DNA from: Planctomycetaceae bacterium
GTDB lineage: Bacteria; Planctomycetota; Planctomycetia; Pirellulales; Lacipirellulaceae
Direction: 5' to 3'
Length of the DNA stretch: 64,000 nt
NCBI GenBank assembly: GCA_002702655.1
Contig: PABB01000026.1
Coordinates: 1 to 64,000, forward strand
This document shows, one piece after another, positions 34,502-43,289 of the stretch. The notes beneath the pieces are model-generated. The model was not told the origin of the DNA. It saw only the letters and a program-made list of their open reading frames with translations, and did no database searches. The position numbers and the translations under genes are program-made. The number at the start of each line of letters is the position of its first letter. Positions within the stretch are counted from its first letter, which is position 1.

Positions 34502-34588
34502 GTGAGCAGTGACCAGTTATCGGTTACCAGTGTTCGGTGACTGGCACAACACGAACACGGATCACTGGTCACCGATAACTGATCACTA
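34502..34588. repeat. Two-armed GTGACCAGTTATCGG/CCGATAACTGATCAC array
   Basis: The left arm (34502-34544) reads GTGAGCAGTGACCAGTTATC and GGTTACCAGTGTTCGGTGAC. The right arm (34551-34588) is its inverse (CGAACACGGATCACTGGTCA, CCGATAACTGATCAC). It fills the gap between fabH and pepF. Confidence 0.8.
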
Positions 34589-34595
34589 GCTTCCT

Positions 34596-36443
34596 ATGAC
34601 CGCTTCCAAAACGTCTGTCGCCGGCAAATCCAAGTCCAAGCCGAAGGCCAAGATGCTCCCCGCGCGTTCGGCGGTCAAGGCGGACGACACCTGGGATTTG
34701 TCGACGCTGTTCGCCAACGATGACGAGTGGGAAGCGGCGTTCGAGAAGTGGAAAAAGCAGATCCCCAAGTTCGAACAGTTCCGCGGCACGCTGGCCGACG
34801 GCGCGACTCAGTTGGCGAAGTGCCTGAAGTTTGACGAGAAGTTCGACCGGGCCGGCGAACGGATCGGGACGTACGCTTTTCTGAAAACGACGGAAGATCA
34901 GACCAACAGCGCCTATCAGCGAATGGTCGGCCGGTACCAAAACGTCGCCAGCCAAGCGGCCCAGGCGGCCAGTTTCATTCGACCGGAGATCATGGCGATC
35001 TCGAAGAAGCAGTTTGCCGAGTACAAGGAGGCCAAAGAGCTCGCTCCGTACCGGCTGATCTTGGAGCGGATCGAACGTTATCGCCCCCACACGCTTTCGC
35101 AGGCCGAGGAGCGGTTGCTGGCCATGCAGAGCGAGATGGCCGACGCCGCGAACAAGGCGTTCCGCCAGCTCACCGACGCCGATCTGAAGTTCGGCGCCAT
35201 CAAGAACGAGTTGGGCGAGACGATTGAGCTGTCGCACTCGTCGTTCTCGGCGCTGTTGCACGCGCCCAAACGCAGCGTCCGGCAGAAGGCGTTTCACCAG
35301 TACTACGAGGTGTTCGCCGCCCACGAGAACACGCTCGCCGCGACGCTCAGCGGATCGATCCAGCGGGACGTGTACTACGCCAAGGCCCGCGGCCACGAGA
35401 GCGCCCGCGCTGCCGCGCTGTTCCCCGACAACGTCCCCGCCGCGGTGTACGACAACCTGATCGCCGCGGTGCGGGAACGGTTGCCGGTGCTGTACCAGTA
35501 TTTCGATCTGCGGCGGCGGAAGATGAAGCTGCGCGAGATTCACCACTACGATACCTACGCGCCGATCCTGGCTGACCTCGATCAGAAGCGCTCATGGAAG
35601 CAAGCGGTCGACGTGGTGCTCAAGTCGCTGGAGCCGCTGGGCAGTGAGTACTGCGGCGCCCTGGCCGACGGCCTGACGACCGCTCGCTGGTGCGACCGCT
35701 ATCCGAACCGCGGCAAACAGAGCGGCGCGTTCAGTTGCGGCTCGTTCGACGCGTCGCCGTTCATCCTGATGAACTACCAGCCGACAGTGCTCGACCACGT
35801 GTTCACGCTCACGCACGAGGCGGGGCACTCGATGCACAGCTATTACAGCGCCAAGCATCAGCCGTTCGTGTACTACGACTACGTGATCTTCGTCGCCGAG
35901 GTGGCCAGCACGTTCAACGAGCAACTGCTCAGCCGGCATCTGATGTCTCAAGCCAAGAGCGATGCCGAGCGCGCCTACCTGATCAACCGCGATATCGACG
36001 CGATCCGCGGCACGATCATCCGACAGACGATGTTCGCCGAGTTTGAAAAGCTCACCCACGAAGCGGCCGAGACGGGCGAGCCGCTCACGGTCGAATCGTT
36101 CAAGGCGATTTACGGCACGCTGCTCAGCGACTACTTCGGTCCGGATTTTGCCATCGACCAGGAGCTGCAGTTGGAGTGCTTCCGCATTCCGCACTTCTAC
36201 CGGGCGTTCTACGTGTACAAGTACGCCACGGGCCTGTCGGCGGCGATCGCGCTGAGCGAACGCGTGCTGGAGGGCTCCCAATCAGAGCTGGACGACTATT
36301 TGTCGTTCCTCAAGGGCGGTTGCTCCAAGGACCCGCTCGACCTGCTGCGCGACGCGGGCGTGGACATGGCCGAGCCGACGCCGGTGCGCACGGCGCTTGA
36401 CCGGTTTGAAGAATTGGTCAAGGAGTTGGACCAACTGCTGTAA
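34596..36443 (+). CDS. pepF: Oligoendopeptidase F (M3 family)
   Basis: Cytoplasmic zinc peptidase cleaving oligopeptides. The 615-residue protein has the M3 layout: an N-terminal helical domain (DDTWDLSTLFANDDEWEAAF), a middle region, and the catalytic core with HEAGH starting at His407 (FTLTHEAGHSMHSYYSAKHQ) followed by the downstream Glu in FVAEVASTFNE. The first 30 residues are Lys/Ser-rich and absent from most homologues. Its TAA stop codon is the beginning of a REP-like element. Confidence 0.94.
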   Translation: MTASKTSVAGKSKSKPKAKMLPARSAVKADDTWDLSTLFANDDEWEAAFEKWKKQIPKFEQFRGTLADGATQLAKCLKFDEKFDRAGERIGTYAFLKTTEDQTNSAYQRMVGRYQNVASQAAQAASFIRPEIMAISKKQFAEYKEAKELAPYRLILERIERYRPHTLSQAEERLLAMQSEMADAANKAFRQLTDADLKFGAIKNELGETIELSHSSFSALLHAPKRSVRQKAFHQYYEVFAAHENTLAATLSGSIQRDVYYAKARGHESARAAALFPDNVPAAVYDNLIAAVRERLPVLYQYFDLRRRKMKLREIHHYDTYAPILADLDQKRSWKQAVDVVLKSLEPLGSEYCGALADGLTTARWCDRYPNRGKQSGAFSCGSFDASPFILMNYQPTVLDHVFTLTHEAGHSMHSYYSAKHQPFVYYDYVIFVAEVASTFNEQLLSRHLMSQAKSDAERAYLINRDIDAIRGTIIRQTMFAEFEKLTHEAAETGEPLTVESFKAIYGTLLSDYFGPDFAIDQELQLECFRIPHFYRAFYVYKYATGLSAAIALSERVLEGSQSELDDYLSFLKGGCSKDPLDLLRDAGVDMAEPTPVRTALDRFEELVKELDQLL

Positions 36444-36463
36444 AGCCGCGGCCGCTGGTCGCG
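36441..36463. repeat. Single REP-like hairpin at the pepF stop codon
   Basis: TAAAGCCGCGGCCGCTGGTC is a variant of the unit found twice at 38319-38417. The first three bases are the TAA of pepF. Confidence 0.6.
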
Positions 36464-36501
36464 CAACGACCCAGCGAGACGCATTGGAGAGTCTCGTGGC
36501 G

Positions 36502-38226
36502 TCAGCGATTGTAGTTGCTCAGCCGTTTGAACTGGTCGAGGAATTCGGCGACTTCGCGGTGGATGGCCTGCGTCTGACGGATGAGTAGTCCGTTGTTGCC
36601 GATGGACGTTGCTGTACCGGGACCGCCCTCGTTGCTCCAACTCTCGCGGTCGCCGACGCCCATCAAGATCAGTTGGCTCAAGTCGTCTGCACTCACTCCG
36701 TGGAATTCGGCCAATTCGCCGACATCGTAGATCCGCGTTTCAAGCAGCGACTTGGCACGGTCGATCGTCGTGATCAGCAGCACTTCGTCACGTATCACAT
36801 AGTCGAGTCCAGCGCCAGAATTGCGGAGCAGCAGATCAAGCGCCGAGTGCAGTTGCATCTCGGGCAGTTGGACGGACACTTCGATTTCAGGCGATACTCC
36901 GTCGCCGTCGAGTGCCGGCAAGTCAAATAGAATTGGGATTCTCAAATCGTCGCTCAACGCTTCGGTGATTTGATTCAGCGGCGTGTCGATGTACTCGAGC
37001 CGGTTGATCTTGGCGTACATCGCTTCCTCGAGCCGGTATTCACTGTCGGTCAGACGTCGCAAGTCCGTGTCACGCCTTGGCGGCTGCGACGGCGGTTGGG
37101 GCGTTGTCGCGACTGAGGACGCGGATTGAGGGCCGACGGTCACCGCCGCATCCCGGGAGGATTGTCCGATGTCGGAAAACGGATTGTCGTCTGATTCCGT
37201 AGGGGCGAATGGGTCGTCACCGGCAATGGGAGGGGTGGCTTCTTCGGTCGATGCCGAGCGAAGATTATTTCCACCGCTGGCTGGCGCGACCTGCACTGCG
37301 GTTTCGGCCGTCGGCCAGACGCGGGGACTCGGCTCGGCGTCGGCCAGGGCGAGTTGCCGCGGCGCGCTGTCGCCGATTGACTGCTGATTCGCCACGACGG
37401 CCGTGCCTCCCACCAGGGCGACGACGACAGCGGTCAACAGAGCGGAGGGAGCGGAAGTGGTCATGGCAATCACCTCTGTTTGGGCGAGTGTTACGGTTTC
37501 AGGAAAGGTCGCAGTCGATGGTTCGCCAGCCGCGTAGGACAAGCTGGCTGCTACGGTTTGTTCGATGAGCGCCGCGTCGACGGACGCCGCCGAGGCTTGC
37601 TGGGCGGCGACCAACGCCGCGGTTGCCAGCGGCAGGCTGACTCGCCGGAGCGCCAGGTTGCGCCGCAGTGTTGCTTTGCCGCGGCGCTGCCGGCCTTCGA
37701 CCGTGCGGATCGACAGCCCCAACTCCTCGGCGACTTCCCGATTGGTCTTGCCCAACAAGTAGTGCAGCACCAGCGGATCGCGGAGCCGGGGCGGCAGGCG
37801 GTTGAGTTCTTCCTCTAGCACGTGCAGCCGGTGGGCCGCTTCCATGTCGTCCCAGGGCTTGCGGCGGTCGACGACGTCGCCGGGCATGGTCGACTCCTGG
37901 CGCCGATTGCGCTGTTGGGCCGCCCGTAGGGCAATGCGATGGGCCGCCGCGTATAGCCACGGCGCCAGCGTCTCGCCCACCCGCAACCGCGCCGCGTTGC
38001 GGGCCAGCGCCATGAACGTGGCCTGGAAGGCATCGTCCGCATCGTGCGTTTGCTGCAGCACGCGGCAGCAGGCGCCCAGCACGAGCGGGCCGTGCCGCCG
38101 CACCAACTCGGCGAACGCCGCCTCGTCGTGCGTCTGAGCGAATCGGCTCAGCAGTATGCCATCGGACGCCGTGCGTTCGGCGGCCAAATCGTCAGTGTCG
38201 GCGGATAGCGGCGGCGTGGCGTGCAT
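36502..38226 (-). CDS. ECF sigma factor fused to membrane anchor and secretin-like sensor
   Basis: A 574-residue fusion. Residues 1-200 are an ECF sigma factor: sigma2 (FAELVRRHGPLVLGACCRVL; DADDAFQATFMALARNA) and sigma4 (LPPRLRDPLVLHYLLGKTNR; EELGLSIRTVEGRQRRGKAT). A membrane helix follows at about 255-275 (APSALLTAVVVALVGGTAVV), then a Pro/Ser-rich linker. Residues 410-487 match the STN domain of secretins and TonB receptors (TPLNQITEALSDDLRIPILF; LDLLLRNSGAGLDYVI). Residues 490-570 resemble the secretin N-domain block common in planctomycetes (SWSNEGGPGTATS; QTQAIHREVAEFLDQ). Inferred: an envelope-sensing sigma factor with no separate anti-sigma gene adjacent. Confidence 0.85.
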   Translation of the reverse strand: MHATPPLSADTDDLAAERTASDGILLSRFAQTHDEAAFAELVRRHGPLVLGACCRVLQQTHDADDAFQATFMALARNAARLRVGETLAPWLYAAAHRIALRAAQQRNRRQESTMPGDVVDRRKPWDDMEAAHRLHVLEEELNRLPPRLRDPLVLHYLLGKTNREVAEELGLSIRTVEGRQRRGKATLRRNLALRRVSLPLATAALVAAQQASAASVDAALIEQTVAASLSYAAGEPSTATFPETVTLAQTEVIAMTTSAPSALLTAVVVALVGGTAVVANQQSIGDSAPRQLALADAEPSPRVWPTAETAVQVAPASGGNNLRSASTEEATPPIAGDDPFAPTESDDNPFSDIGQSSRDAAVTVGPQSASSVATTPQPPSQPPRRDTDLRRLTDSEYRLEEAMYAKINRLEYIDTPLNQITEALSDDLRIPILFDLPALDGDGVSPEIEVSVQLPEMQLHSALDLLLRNSGAGLDYVIRDEVLLITTIDRAKSLLETRIYDVGELAEFHGVSADDLSQLILMGVGDRESWSNEGGPGTATSIGNNGLLIRQTQAIHREVAEFLDQFKRLSNYNR

Positions 38227-38318
38227 GTCTCTACGAGAATAATGCAGCCGGCGAACAGTTTCCGCCGCATTTTCTCCAGAGTTTCTCGCCGCAGCCCCGG
38301 CGGTGCAAGAAATCGCCC

Positions 38319-38417
38319 ATAAAGCCGCGACCGCTGGTCGCGGAAACGGGCATGTCGCAGCGCACGCGATACTCGCGCGGACAAGCCGCAGTCCGCGACC
38401 AGCGGTCGCGGCTTTAC
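38319..38417. repeat. Inverted pair of REP-like hairpins (AAAGCCGCGACCGCTGGTCGCGG)
   Basis: The left unit (38319-38343) reads ATAAAGCCGCGACCGCTGGT then CGCGG; the right unit (38393-38417) is its exact inverse. The right unit contains the TAA stop codon of the CorA-like gene. A third unit is at 36441. Confidence 0.75.
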
Positions 38418-39169
38418 ACGCGTGGCTTGCGGGTGACGAACAGTGCCAGCAGTGCCCCCGTGGTCAGCCCAATCGCCAGGACGCTGAGCAGGGGCCAGGG
38501 GCCGCTGCTCTTGTCGGCGTCTTCCAGCCCGTGTTTCAGGTTCATCCCCAGGATGCCCGCCACCGTGGCCACCGGAAAGAAAAACGCCACCAGCACGTTC
38601 AGCCGGTGGGCCGAGACCGCCATGCGATGGGCCGAGGCGGATTGCTCCTCCTCGCGGCGGGCCATTTCGAAATCGAGGCCATGCTTGGCGTCGTCGTACA
38701 GTAACTCCGCCGCTCGGGCCAGTGAGTAAGCCCGATCCCGCAGCAGGATAATCTGCCGATCGTTGGGAATCGCCTCGCGGGCGTCTTGCAGCACGCGGTG
38801 GACGTTGCGGATGGCCCGCATCAATGGCGTCAGGCGGTTGAGGATGTTGAAGTAGGCCCGCGAGTCGCCCGCGGTGGTCATCGATTGCTGCAGCGAGTCG
38901 ATTGCCCGGTCGTATTCATCGAGCAACTCGCCCACGGGCGGCTCGCCGTGACGCATGGCCCCCGGTTTCCATTGCCCCTCGGGCGACCGCCAGTAGAGCC
39001 GACCTTCGCGTACATCGTGGTCGGCAGTCGGCGGGGCGTGCAGCACCAGCAGTAGGTGGCCCTCGGCGACCATCGCGCGCTGGCGGCCCGGCTTCTCGCC
39101 CAGCCGATCGCGAAACTTTTGCGGCACGTTCCACGACGGCGGCAGCAGCGGACAAGCGGTTGGCAGCAT
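38414..39169 (-). CDS. Short CorA-like divalent cation transporter
   Basis: CorA/MIT superfamily protein, 251 residues, shorter than the usual 310-370. It has a soluble N-terminus, a long helical stretch (VGELLDEYDRAIDSLQQSMT to AAELLYDDAKHGLDFEMARR) and two C-terminal membrane helices (LVAFFFPVATVAGILGM; LLSVLAIGLTTGALLALFVT). The signature GMN follows the first helix (ILGMNLKHG). In the family these proteins are pentameric channels for Mg2+, Co2+ or Zn2+. The shortened N-terminal domain may affect gating. Confidence 0.83.
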   Translation of the reverse strand: MLPTACPLLPPSWNVPQKFRDRLGEKPGRQRAMVAEGHLLLVLHAPPTADHDVREGRLYWRSPEGQWKPGAMRHGEPPVGELLDEYDRAIDSLQQSMTTAGDSRAYFNILNRLTPLMRAIRNVHRVLQDAREAIPNDRQIILLRDRAYSLARAAELLYDDAKHGLDFEMARREEEQSASAHRMAVSAHRLNVLVAFFFPVATVAGILGMNLKHGLEDADKSSGPWPLLSVLAIGLTTGALLALFVTRKPRV

Positions 39170-39182
39170 GGCACACCTCGGG

Positions 39183-39275
39183 TGGATGTGGGATGGGAGA
39201 TGTTAGATTGTTGATGTCAGCATGCGGGGCCCGCTTCCCACCTCAACAATCAAACATCCAACATCTTACATCGCC
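39183..39275. repeat. Two-armed GATGTTAGATTGTTGATG/CATCCAACATC array
   Basis: The left arm (39183-39218) has TGGATGTGGGATGGGAGATG and TTAGATTGTTGATGT. The right arm (39239-39275) is the inverse type (CCTCAACAATCAAACATCCA, ACATCTTACATCG). It lies between the CorA-like gene and the next minus-strand gene. Confidence 0.75.
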
Positions 39276-39277
39276 CA

Positions 39278-40324
39278 TTAGGGCGCGTGCGGGCTGAGTT
39301 CGCCGTACTTCGTGACCCAGTAAAACGGGGCGCCGGCATCGTCGACTCGCAGTTCGCCGGCCAGGCGGGCTTGGCTGAGGCACGTGGTCACGGCGTTCTT
39401 GATCAACAGCTTTTTGCGGGGCACCTTCACCATGACCTTCGTCGGATCGATCTGATTCTTGGCCAGCGCCCAGGGGTCGTACACAATTCGCAACCCCAGC
39501 GGCTTCTCCAGGGCGGTGAGCGCCTGTGCGAGCGTGTAGTTGGCGATCTCGATCGTGGTCACGCGGTAAGCGCCCGGCGCAATCTGCCGCATCGTCTGCT
39601 CGGGCTTCCACCCGGTTGGCCAGGCGTCGTCGAGATTGGCCAGCTCGCTGATTTGCAGTTGCAGCGGCTCCCGGCGGTGCTGCCGGGGAAACAGGGCGAG
39701 CCCCTCTTGCCGCAGCGCGATGGCCACCGCCGTGCCGCGCGACAGGCCGCGCAGCTCAATGCCCAATGGCTTGGAACTGGCGAGCGCCTTTCGCGCCGCC
39801 GGCGACCACTCGCACGGGGCCGGCAGATCGTCGGTCTGCTCGCGCAGCCAGACGCCGCGTGGCACATCGACAGTCGAATCGAGCACCGGTTCGCGAAACG
39901 ATCGCAGAAGGTTGGTAAAGTCTTCCTGAGTCAGCCCGAACAGGCCGCGCTCGATCGACGCTTCATCCAGCGCCTCGGGCAAACCCAGCAGGTGCTCTTT
40001 CAGCTTGTCGCTGTCGCCCAGCCCGAACCTCCCGCCGGGCAGAACCAGTTCGTTGCCGCGCGAGAGCAGCGCCCGCACTTTGTACCGAGTGACGCCGCCG
40101 TAGTCTTCGGTTTTGACTTCGGGCTGTTCATTGCCGCGCGCCCCGCGGAGCGTCACGCGCGCGAGGTCAATGCGGCCCAACACGCGGGACCAGGTCTGCA
40201 GCTCGCTCACCGGTGCGCCTGGCACGGCGGCGACTTCAATTTCAATCGGCGCGGCCGCACGGCTGGACGTCGTCAGCAGGACAACGACCAGCGGAACGGC
40301 AGCGAACAGACGGCAAGCGAACAT
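39278..40324 (-). CDS. Exported protein with C-terminal STN-like domain
   Basis: Unknown function; 348 residues. Signal peptide: FACRLFAAVPLVVVLLTTSS then RAAA. The middle part is unnamed. The last 100 residues (EIANYTLAQALTALEKPLGL; RIVYDPWALA; KKLLIKNAVTTCLSQARLAG) have the secretin/TonB short N-terminal pattern also seen in the ECF sigma fusion upstream on the same strand. The ATG at 40324 starts the signal peptide; the longer frame upstream lacks one. The two proteins may meet in the periplasm, but that is a guess from the shared domain. Confidence 0.8.
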   Translation of the reverse strand: MFACRLFAAVPLVVVLLTTSSRAAAPIEIEVAAVPGAPVSELQTWSRVLGRIDLARVTLRGARGNEQPEVKTEDYGGVTRYKVRALLSRGNELVLPGGRFGLGDSDKLKEHLLGLPEALDEASIERGLFGLTQEDFTNLLRSFREPVLDSTVDVPRGVWLREQTDDLPAPCEWSPAARKALASSKPLGIELRGLSRGTAVAIALRQEGLALFPRQHRREPLQLQISELANLDDAWPTGWKPEQTMRQIAPGAYRVTTIEIANYTLAQALTALEKPLGLRIVYDPWALAKNQIDPTKVMVKVPRKKLLIKNAVTTCLSQARLAGELRVDDAGAPFYWVTKYGELSPHAP

Positions 40325-40573
40325 GGCCACGCAAAACGGTTGTGATGGATGTGCGGTCCTCAATTCTAGCACGCCCTGGGGCCAACGCCGCGTCGGCGAC
40401 GGGGCGTGAGCCCCCTGTTTCGCACATGCTTTGGCAACCTGAGCCAACAGTGAGCTCACGCCACCCCGCTCGCCCCGCGAATCGCCGCCCCTTCGCAACT
40501 TGTCAACGCGTGCGGGTCGCGAGACAATGGCGGCTTCGCTTCTTGTTGCCTCTCTCAGTCGGAGTCATTCGCC

Positions 40574-41572
40574 ATGTCGCGTCCCGTCACTTTGTTCACC
40601 GGCCAGTGGGCCGATCTGCCGTTGCAGGAACTTGCCGAGATGGTGGCCGGGTTCGGCTACGACGGGCTCGAATTGGCATGTTGGGGCGATCATTTCGAGG
40701 TCGACAAGGCGCTGGCCGACGACGGCTATTGCGACGCCAAGCGACACGCGCTGGAGACGGCAGGCCTGGAGTGCCACGCCATCAGCAATCACCTCGTCGG
40801 CCAGGCAGTGTGCGACATCATCGACGAGCGGCACAAGTCGATCCTGCCGCCGTACGTGTGGGGCGACGGCGACCCGGCCGGCGTGAACAGCCGCGCCGCC
40901 GAGGAAATGAAGAACACCGCCCGCGCCGCCAAGAAGTTCGGCGTGGAAGTGGTCAACGGCTTCACCGGCTCGTCGATTTGGCACCTGCTGTATTCGTTCC
41001 CGCCGGTTCCTGAGTCGATGTTGGAAGGGGGCTTTCAGTTGTTCGCCGAGCGGTGGAATCCCATCCTTGACGTGTTCGGCGAGTGCGGCGTGCGGTTCGC
41101 GCTGGAAGTGCATCCCACCGAGATCGCGTTCGACATTCACACGGCCCGTCGGGCGCTCGACGCCGTGGGCAACCGCGAGGAGTTCGGCTTCAATTTCGAC
41201 CCCAGCCATCTCATCTGGCAGGGCGTTGATCCGGTGGAATTCATCCGCGCGTTCCCCGACCGTATCTACCACGTGCATATTAAAGACGCGATCGTCACGC
41301 TGGACGGCCGCAGCGGGATCTTGGCCAGCCACCTCAACTTCGGCGACCCGCGGCGCGGTTGGGACTTCCGCTCCCCGGGCCGCGGCGGGGTGAACTTCGA
41401 AGAGATCATCCGCGCACTGAACCAGATCAACTACCAGGGCCCGCTGTCGGTGGAGTGGGAAGACAGCGGCATGGAGCGCCAACACGGCGCGACCGAGGCG
41501 TGCGAGTTCGTGCGCAACCTCGACTTCGCCCCCAGCAACGTGGCATTCGACGCGGCGTTTGCCGACGAGTGA
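40574..41572 (+). CDS. Sugar phosphate isomerase/epimerase-like TIM-barrel protein
   Basis: Xylose isomerase-like TIM-barrel superfamily, 332 residues. The metal-binding set is visible: Glu in [13 protein letters not shown], Asp/His in [16 protein letters not shown], His in [12 protein letters not shown] and Glu near the end ([16 protein letters not shown]). The N-terminus [20 protein letters not shown] is typical. No signal peptide, so cytoplasmic. Substrate unknown; family members act on sugars, inositols or hydroxypyruvate. Confidence 0.9.
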   Translation: MSRPVTLFTGQWADLPLQELAEMVAGFGYDGLELACWGDHFEVDKALADDGYCDAKRHALETAGLECHAISNHLVGQAVCDIIDERHKSILPPYVWGDGDPAGVNSRAAEEMKNTARAAKKFGVEVVNGFTGSSIWHLLYSFPPVPESMLEGGFQLFAERWNPILDVFGECGVRFALEVHPTEIAFDIHTARRALDAVGNREEFGFNFDPSHLIWQGVDPVEFIRAFPDRIYHVHIKDAIVTLDGRSGILASHLNFGDPRRGWDFRSPGRGGVNFEEIIRALNQINYQGPLSVEWEDSGMERQHGATEACEFVRNLDFAPSNVAFDAAFADE

Positions 41573-41604
41573 ACTCGCCGCTGTCGAATCGCTGTATGCA
41601 GGGA

Positions 41605-41700
41605 ACAGGATTGCAGGATTGTTAGGATCGACAGGATAGGAATGTGCGGCGTCGTCGCGCTGTCATCCTGTAAATCCCGTGCATCCCGTCGATCCTGTGC
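41605..41700. repeat. Two-armed CAGGATT/AATCCTG-type array
   Basis: The left arm (41605-41640) reads ACAGGATTGCAGGATTGTTA and GGATCGACAGGATAGG. The right arm (41662-41700) is the inverse type (CATCCTGTAAATCCCGTGCA, TCCCGTCGATCCTGTGC). It lies downstream of the isomerase-like gene and just before the promoter at 41741. Confidence 0.8.
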
Positions 41701-41740
41701 CCTGGAGCTTGCCGTCTAAAGCCGGGTGAGTTACAGGGCG

Positions 41741-41749
41741 TGGTATAAT
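41741..41749 (+). promoter_or_regulatory. Extended -10 promoter of the DUF1570-like gene
   Basis: TGGTATAAT is a perfect TATAAT preceded by TGn. No -35 consensus lies 17 bases upstream. The gene start is 38 bases further on, giving a short leader. Confidence 0.55.
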
Positions 41750-41787
41750 CAAGGGATTCCGCCCCGCTCACCTGCCTCTTGCTGCTG

Positions 41788-43104
41788 ATGCTTTGCTTTC
41801 GCCTGCCGCTGCTGCTCGTTGCCGCGTTCGCGGTGCGCACCGCATCTGGCGACGAATTCAAAGGCAACGTGCTGTTCGTGCCCGGCGACGTGTACACGGG
41901 CGAGTTGCCGTCAGTTGCTGCGGCCGGCGAGGCGGACGAGTTATTCGAGCAGGTGCAGGCGGCGGTCGAAGCCGCGGACGTTGCCAGTGCATTACGGCTG
42001 GCCTGCCGCGTCGTCGCCGCGGAGCCGGACCACGCCGACGCGCGGCGGCTGCTTGGCTACCGCCGCGTCGGCGACGCCTGGGCGGGCGGCTATGCGGCGC
42101 GGCAGTTGGAGTTGGGCAACTCCTGGGATCCGCAACTCGGCTGGATTCCCGCGAAGCACGCCGACAAGTTCGCCGCCGGACTGCGACCCTGGGGTCAGAA
42201 GTGGATCAGCGTTGAGGAGGACGCCGAGCGCCACGCGACGCTCGAGCGCGGCTGGACGGTCCGGACCGATCACGTGCTGGTACAAACCAATCACAGTCGC
42301 GCGGCGGGCGTGGAGTTGGCCGTGCGGCTGGAGACGCTCCACCAACTGTGGCGGCAACTGTTTGGCGAGTTCGAAGTGTCGGCCGCCGAGCTGCAGGCTC
42401 GCTTGGACGGCAAGGAGCCGACCGGGTACCGTCGTCGCCCGTTCCGCGTTTACTACCATCGCAGTCGCGACGAGTACAACGCGGCGCTCGCGCGGCGGCA
42501 GCCGCAGATCGAGATCACGCTGGGCATCTATTTCGATCGCGAGCGGGAGAGCCACTTCTTCGCCGGCGCTCAGCAGGACCCCGGCACGATCTCTCACGAA
42601 GCGGTGCATCAGTTCTTCGAGGAGGCCAAGCCGCGCGGTCGCCGCACCGCCGCCACGAGCAACGCCTGGGCGATCGAGGGCGTGGCGTGCTATTTCGAGT
42701 CGCTGCTGCCGCTGGGCCGAGAGGGCGAGACGCCGCAGGCGTACGTCATCGGTAACCCAGCGGCGGGCCGGCTGCCGGCGGCTCGGCATCGTCGGCTGGT
42801 CGACAACTTCTACGTGCCGTTGGCGGAGCTGTGCCCGCTGGCGATGCCCGACCTACAAAACCGAAGCGATTTGCCGCAGCTTTACAGCCAGAGCGCAGGG
42901 CTGGCCGCCTTCTTCATGGACGCCCAGCAGGGCGCTTTTCGCCCAGCGTTTGCGGAACTGCTGCAGCAGATCTACGCGGGCCGCGATAAACCCGATACAA
43001 TCGCGGTAGCGGCTGACCGCAGTTTTGGCGAGTTGGATCGCGCGTACCGCGAGTTCCTCGAAGAGTTGCCCACGGGCGAACCTGCCACCACGGCAACTCC
43101 TTAG
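41788..43104 (+). CDS. Exported DUF1570-like putative metallopeptidase
   Basis: Probable exported gluzincin of the DUF1570 type, abundant in planctomycetes. The 438-residue protein starts with a signal peptide (LPLLLVAAFAVRTASG). The zinc motif is HEAVH (TISHEAVHQFFEEAKP) and the downstream Glu lies in NAWAIEGVACYFESLLPLG. The N-terminal third holds helical repeat-like segments (LFEQVQAAVEAADVASALRL). The ATG at 41788 is preferred over an in-frame TTG 9 bases earlier. Substrate unknown. Confidence 0.85.
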   Translation: MLCFRLPLLLVAAFAVRTASGDEFKGNVLFVPGDVYTGELPSVAAAGEADELFEQVQAAVEAADVASALRLACRVVAAEPDHADARRLLGYRRVGDAWAGGYAARQLELGNSWDPQLGWIPAKHADKFAAGLRPWGQKWISVEEDAERHATLERGWTVRTDHVLVQTNHSRAAGVELAVRLETLHQLWRQLFGEFEVSAAELQARLDGKEPTGYRRRPFRVYYHRSRDEYNAALARRQPQIEITLGIYFDRERESHFFAGAQQDPGTISHEAVHQFFEEAKPRGRRTAATSNAWAIEGVACYFESLLPLGREGETPQAYVIGNPAAGRLPAARHRRLVDNFYVPLAELCPLAMPDLQNRSDLPQLYSQSAGLAAFFMDAQQGAFRPAFAELLQQIYAGRDKPDTIAVAADRSFGELDRAYREFLEELPTGEPATTATP

Positions 43105-43289
43105 CTCTCGCGGCCGACCGCCAGCCGGACCGCCACGCGGTCCGGGAGCGCGGCGGCGTGACTACCTCCCGGCGGGCGGTGGCCCGCCGGCTAGAGCGGG
43201 CCGGCTGGACCCGGCCGACAGACACACCAAAATCCTACGCGTGCGTCGAAGGCGACGCCGCGAACCTTTCCTCGTGCGGAGTTTCTCTT

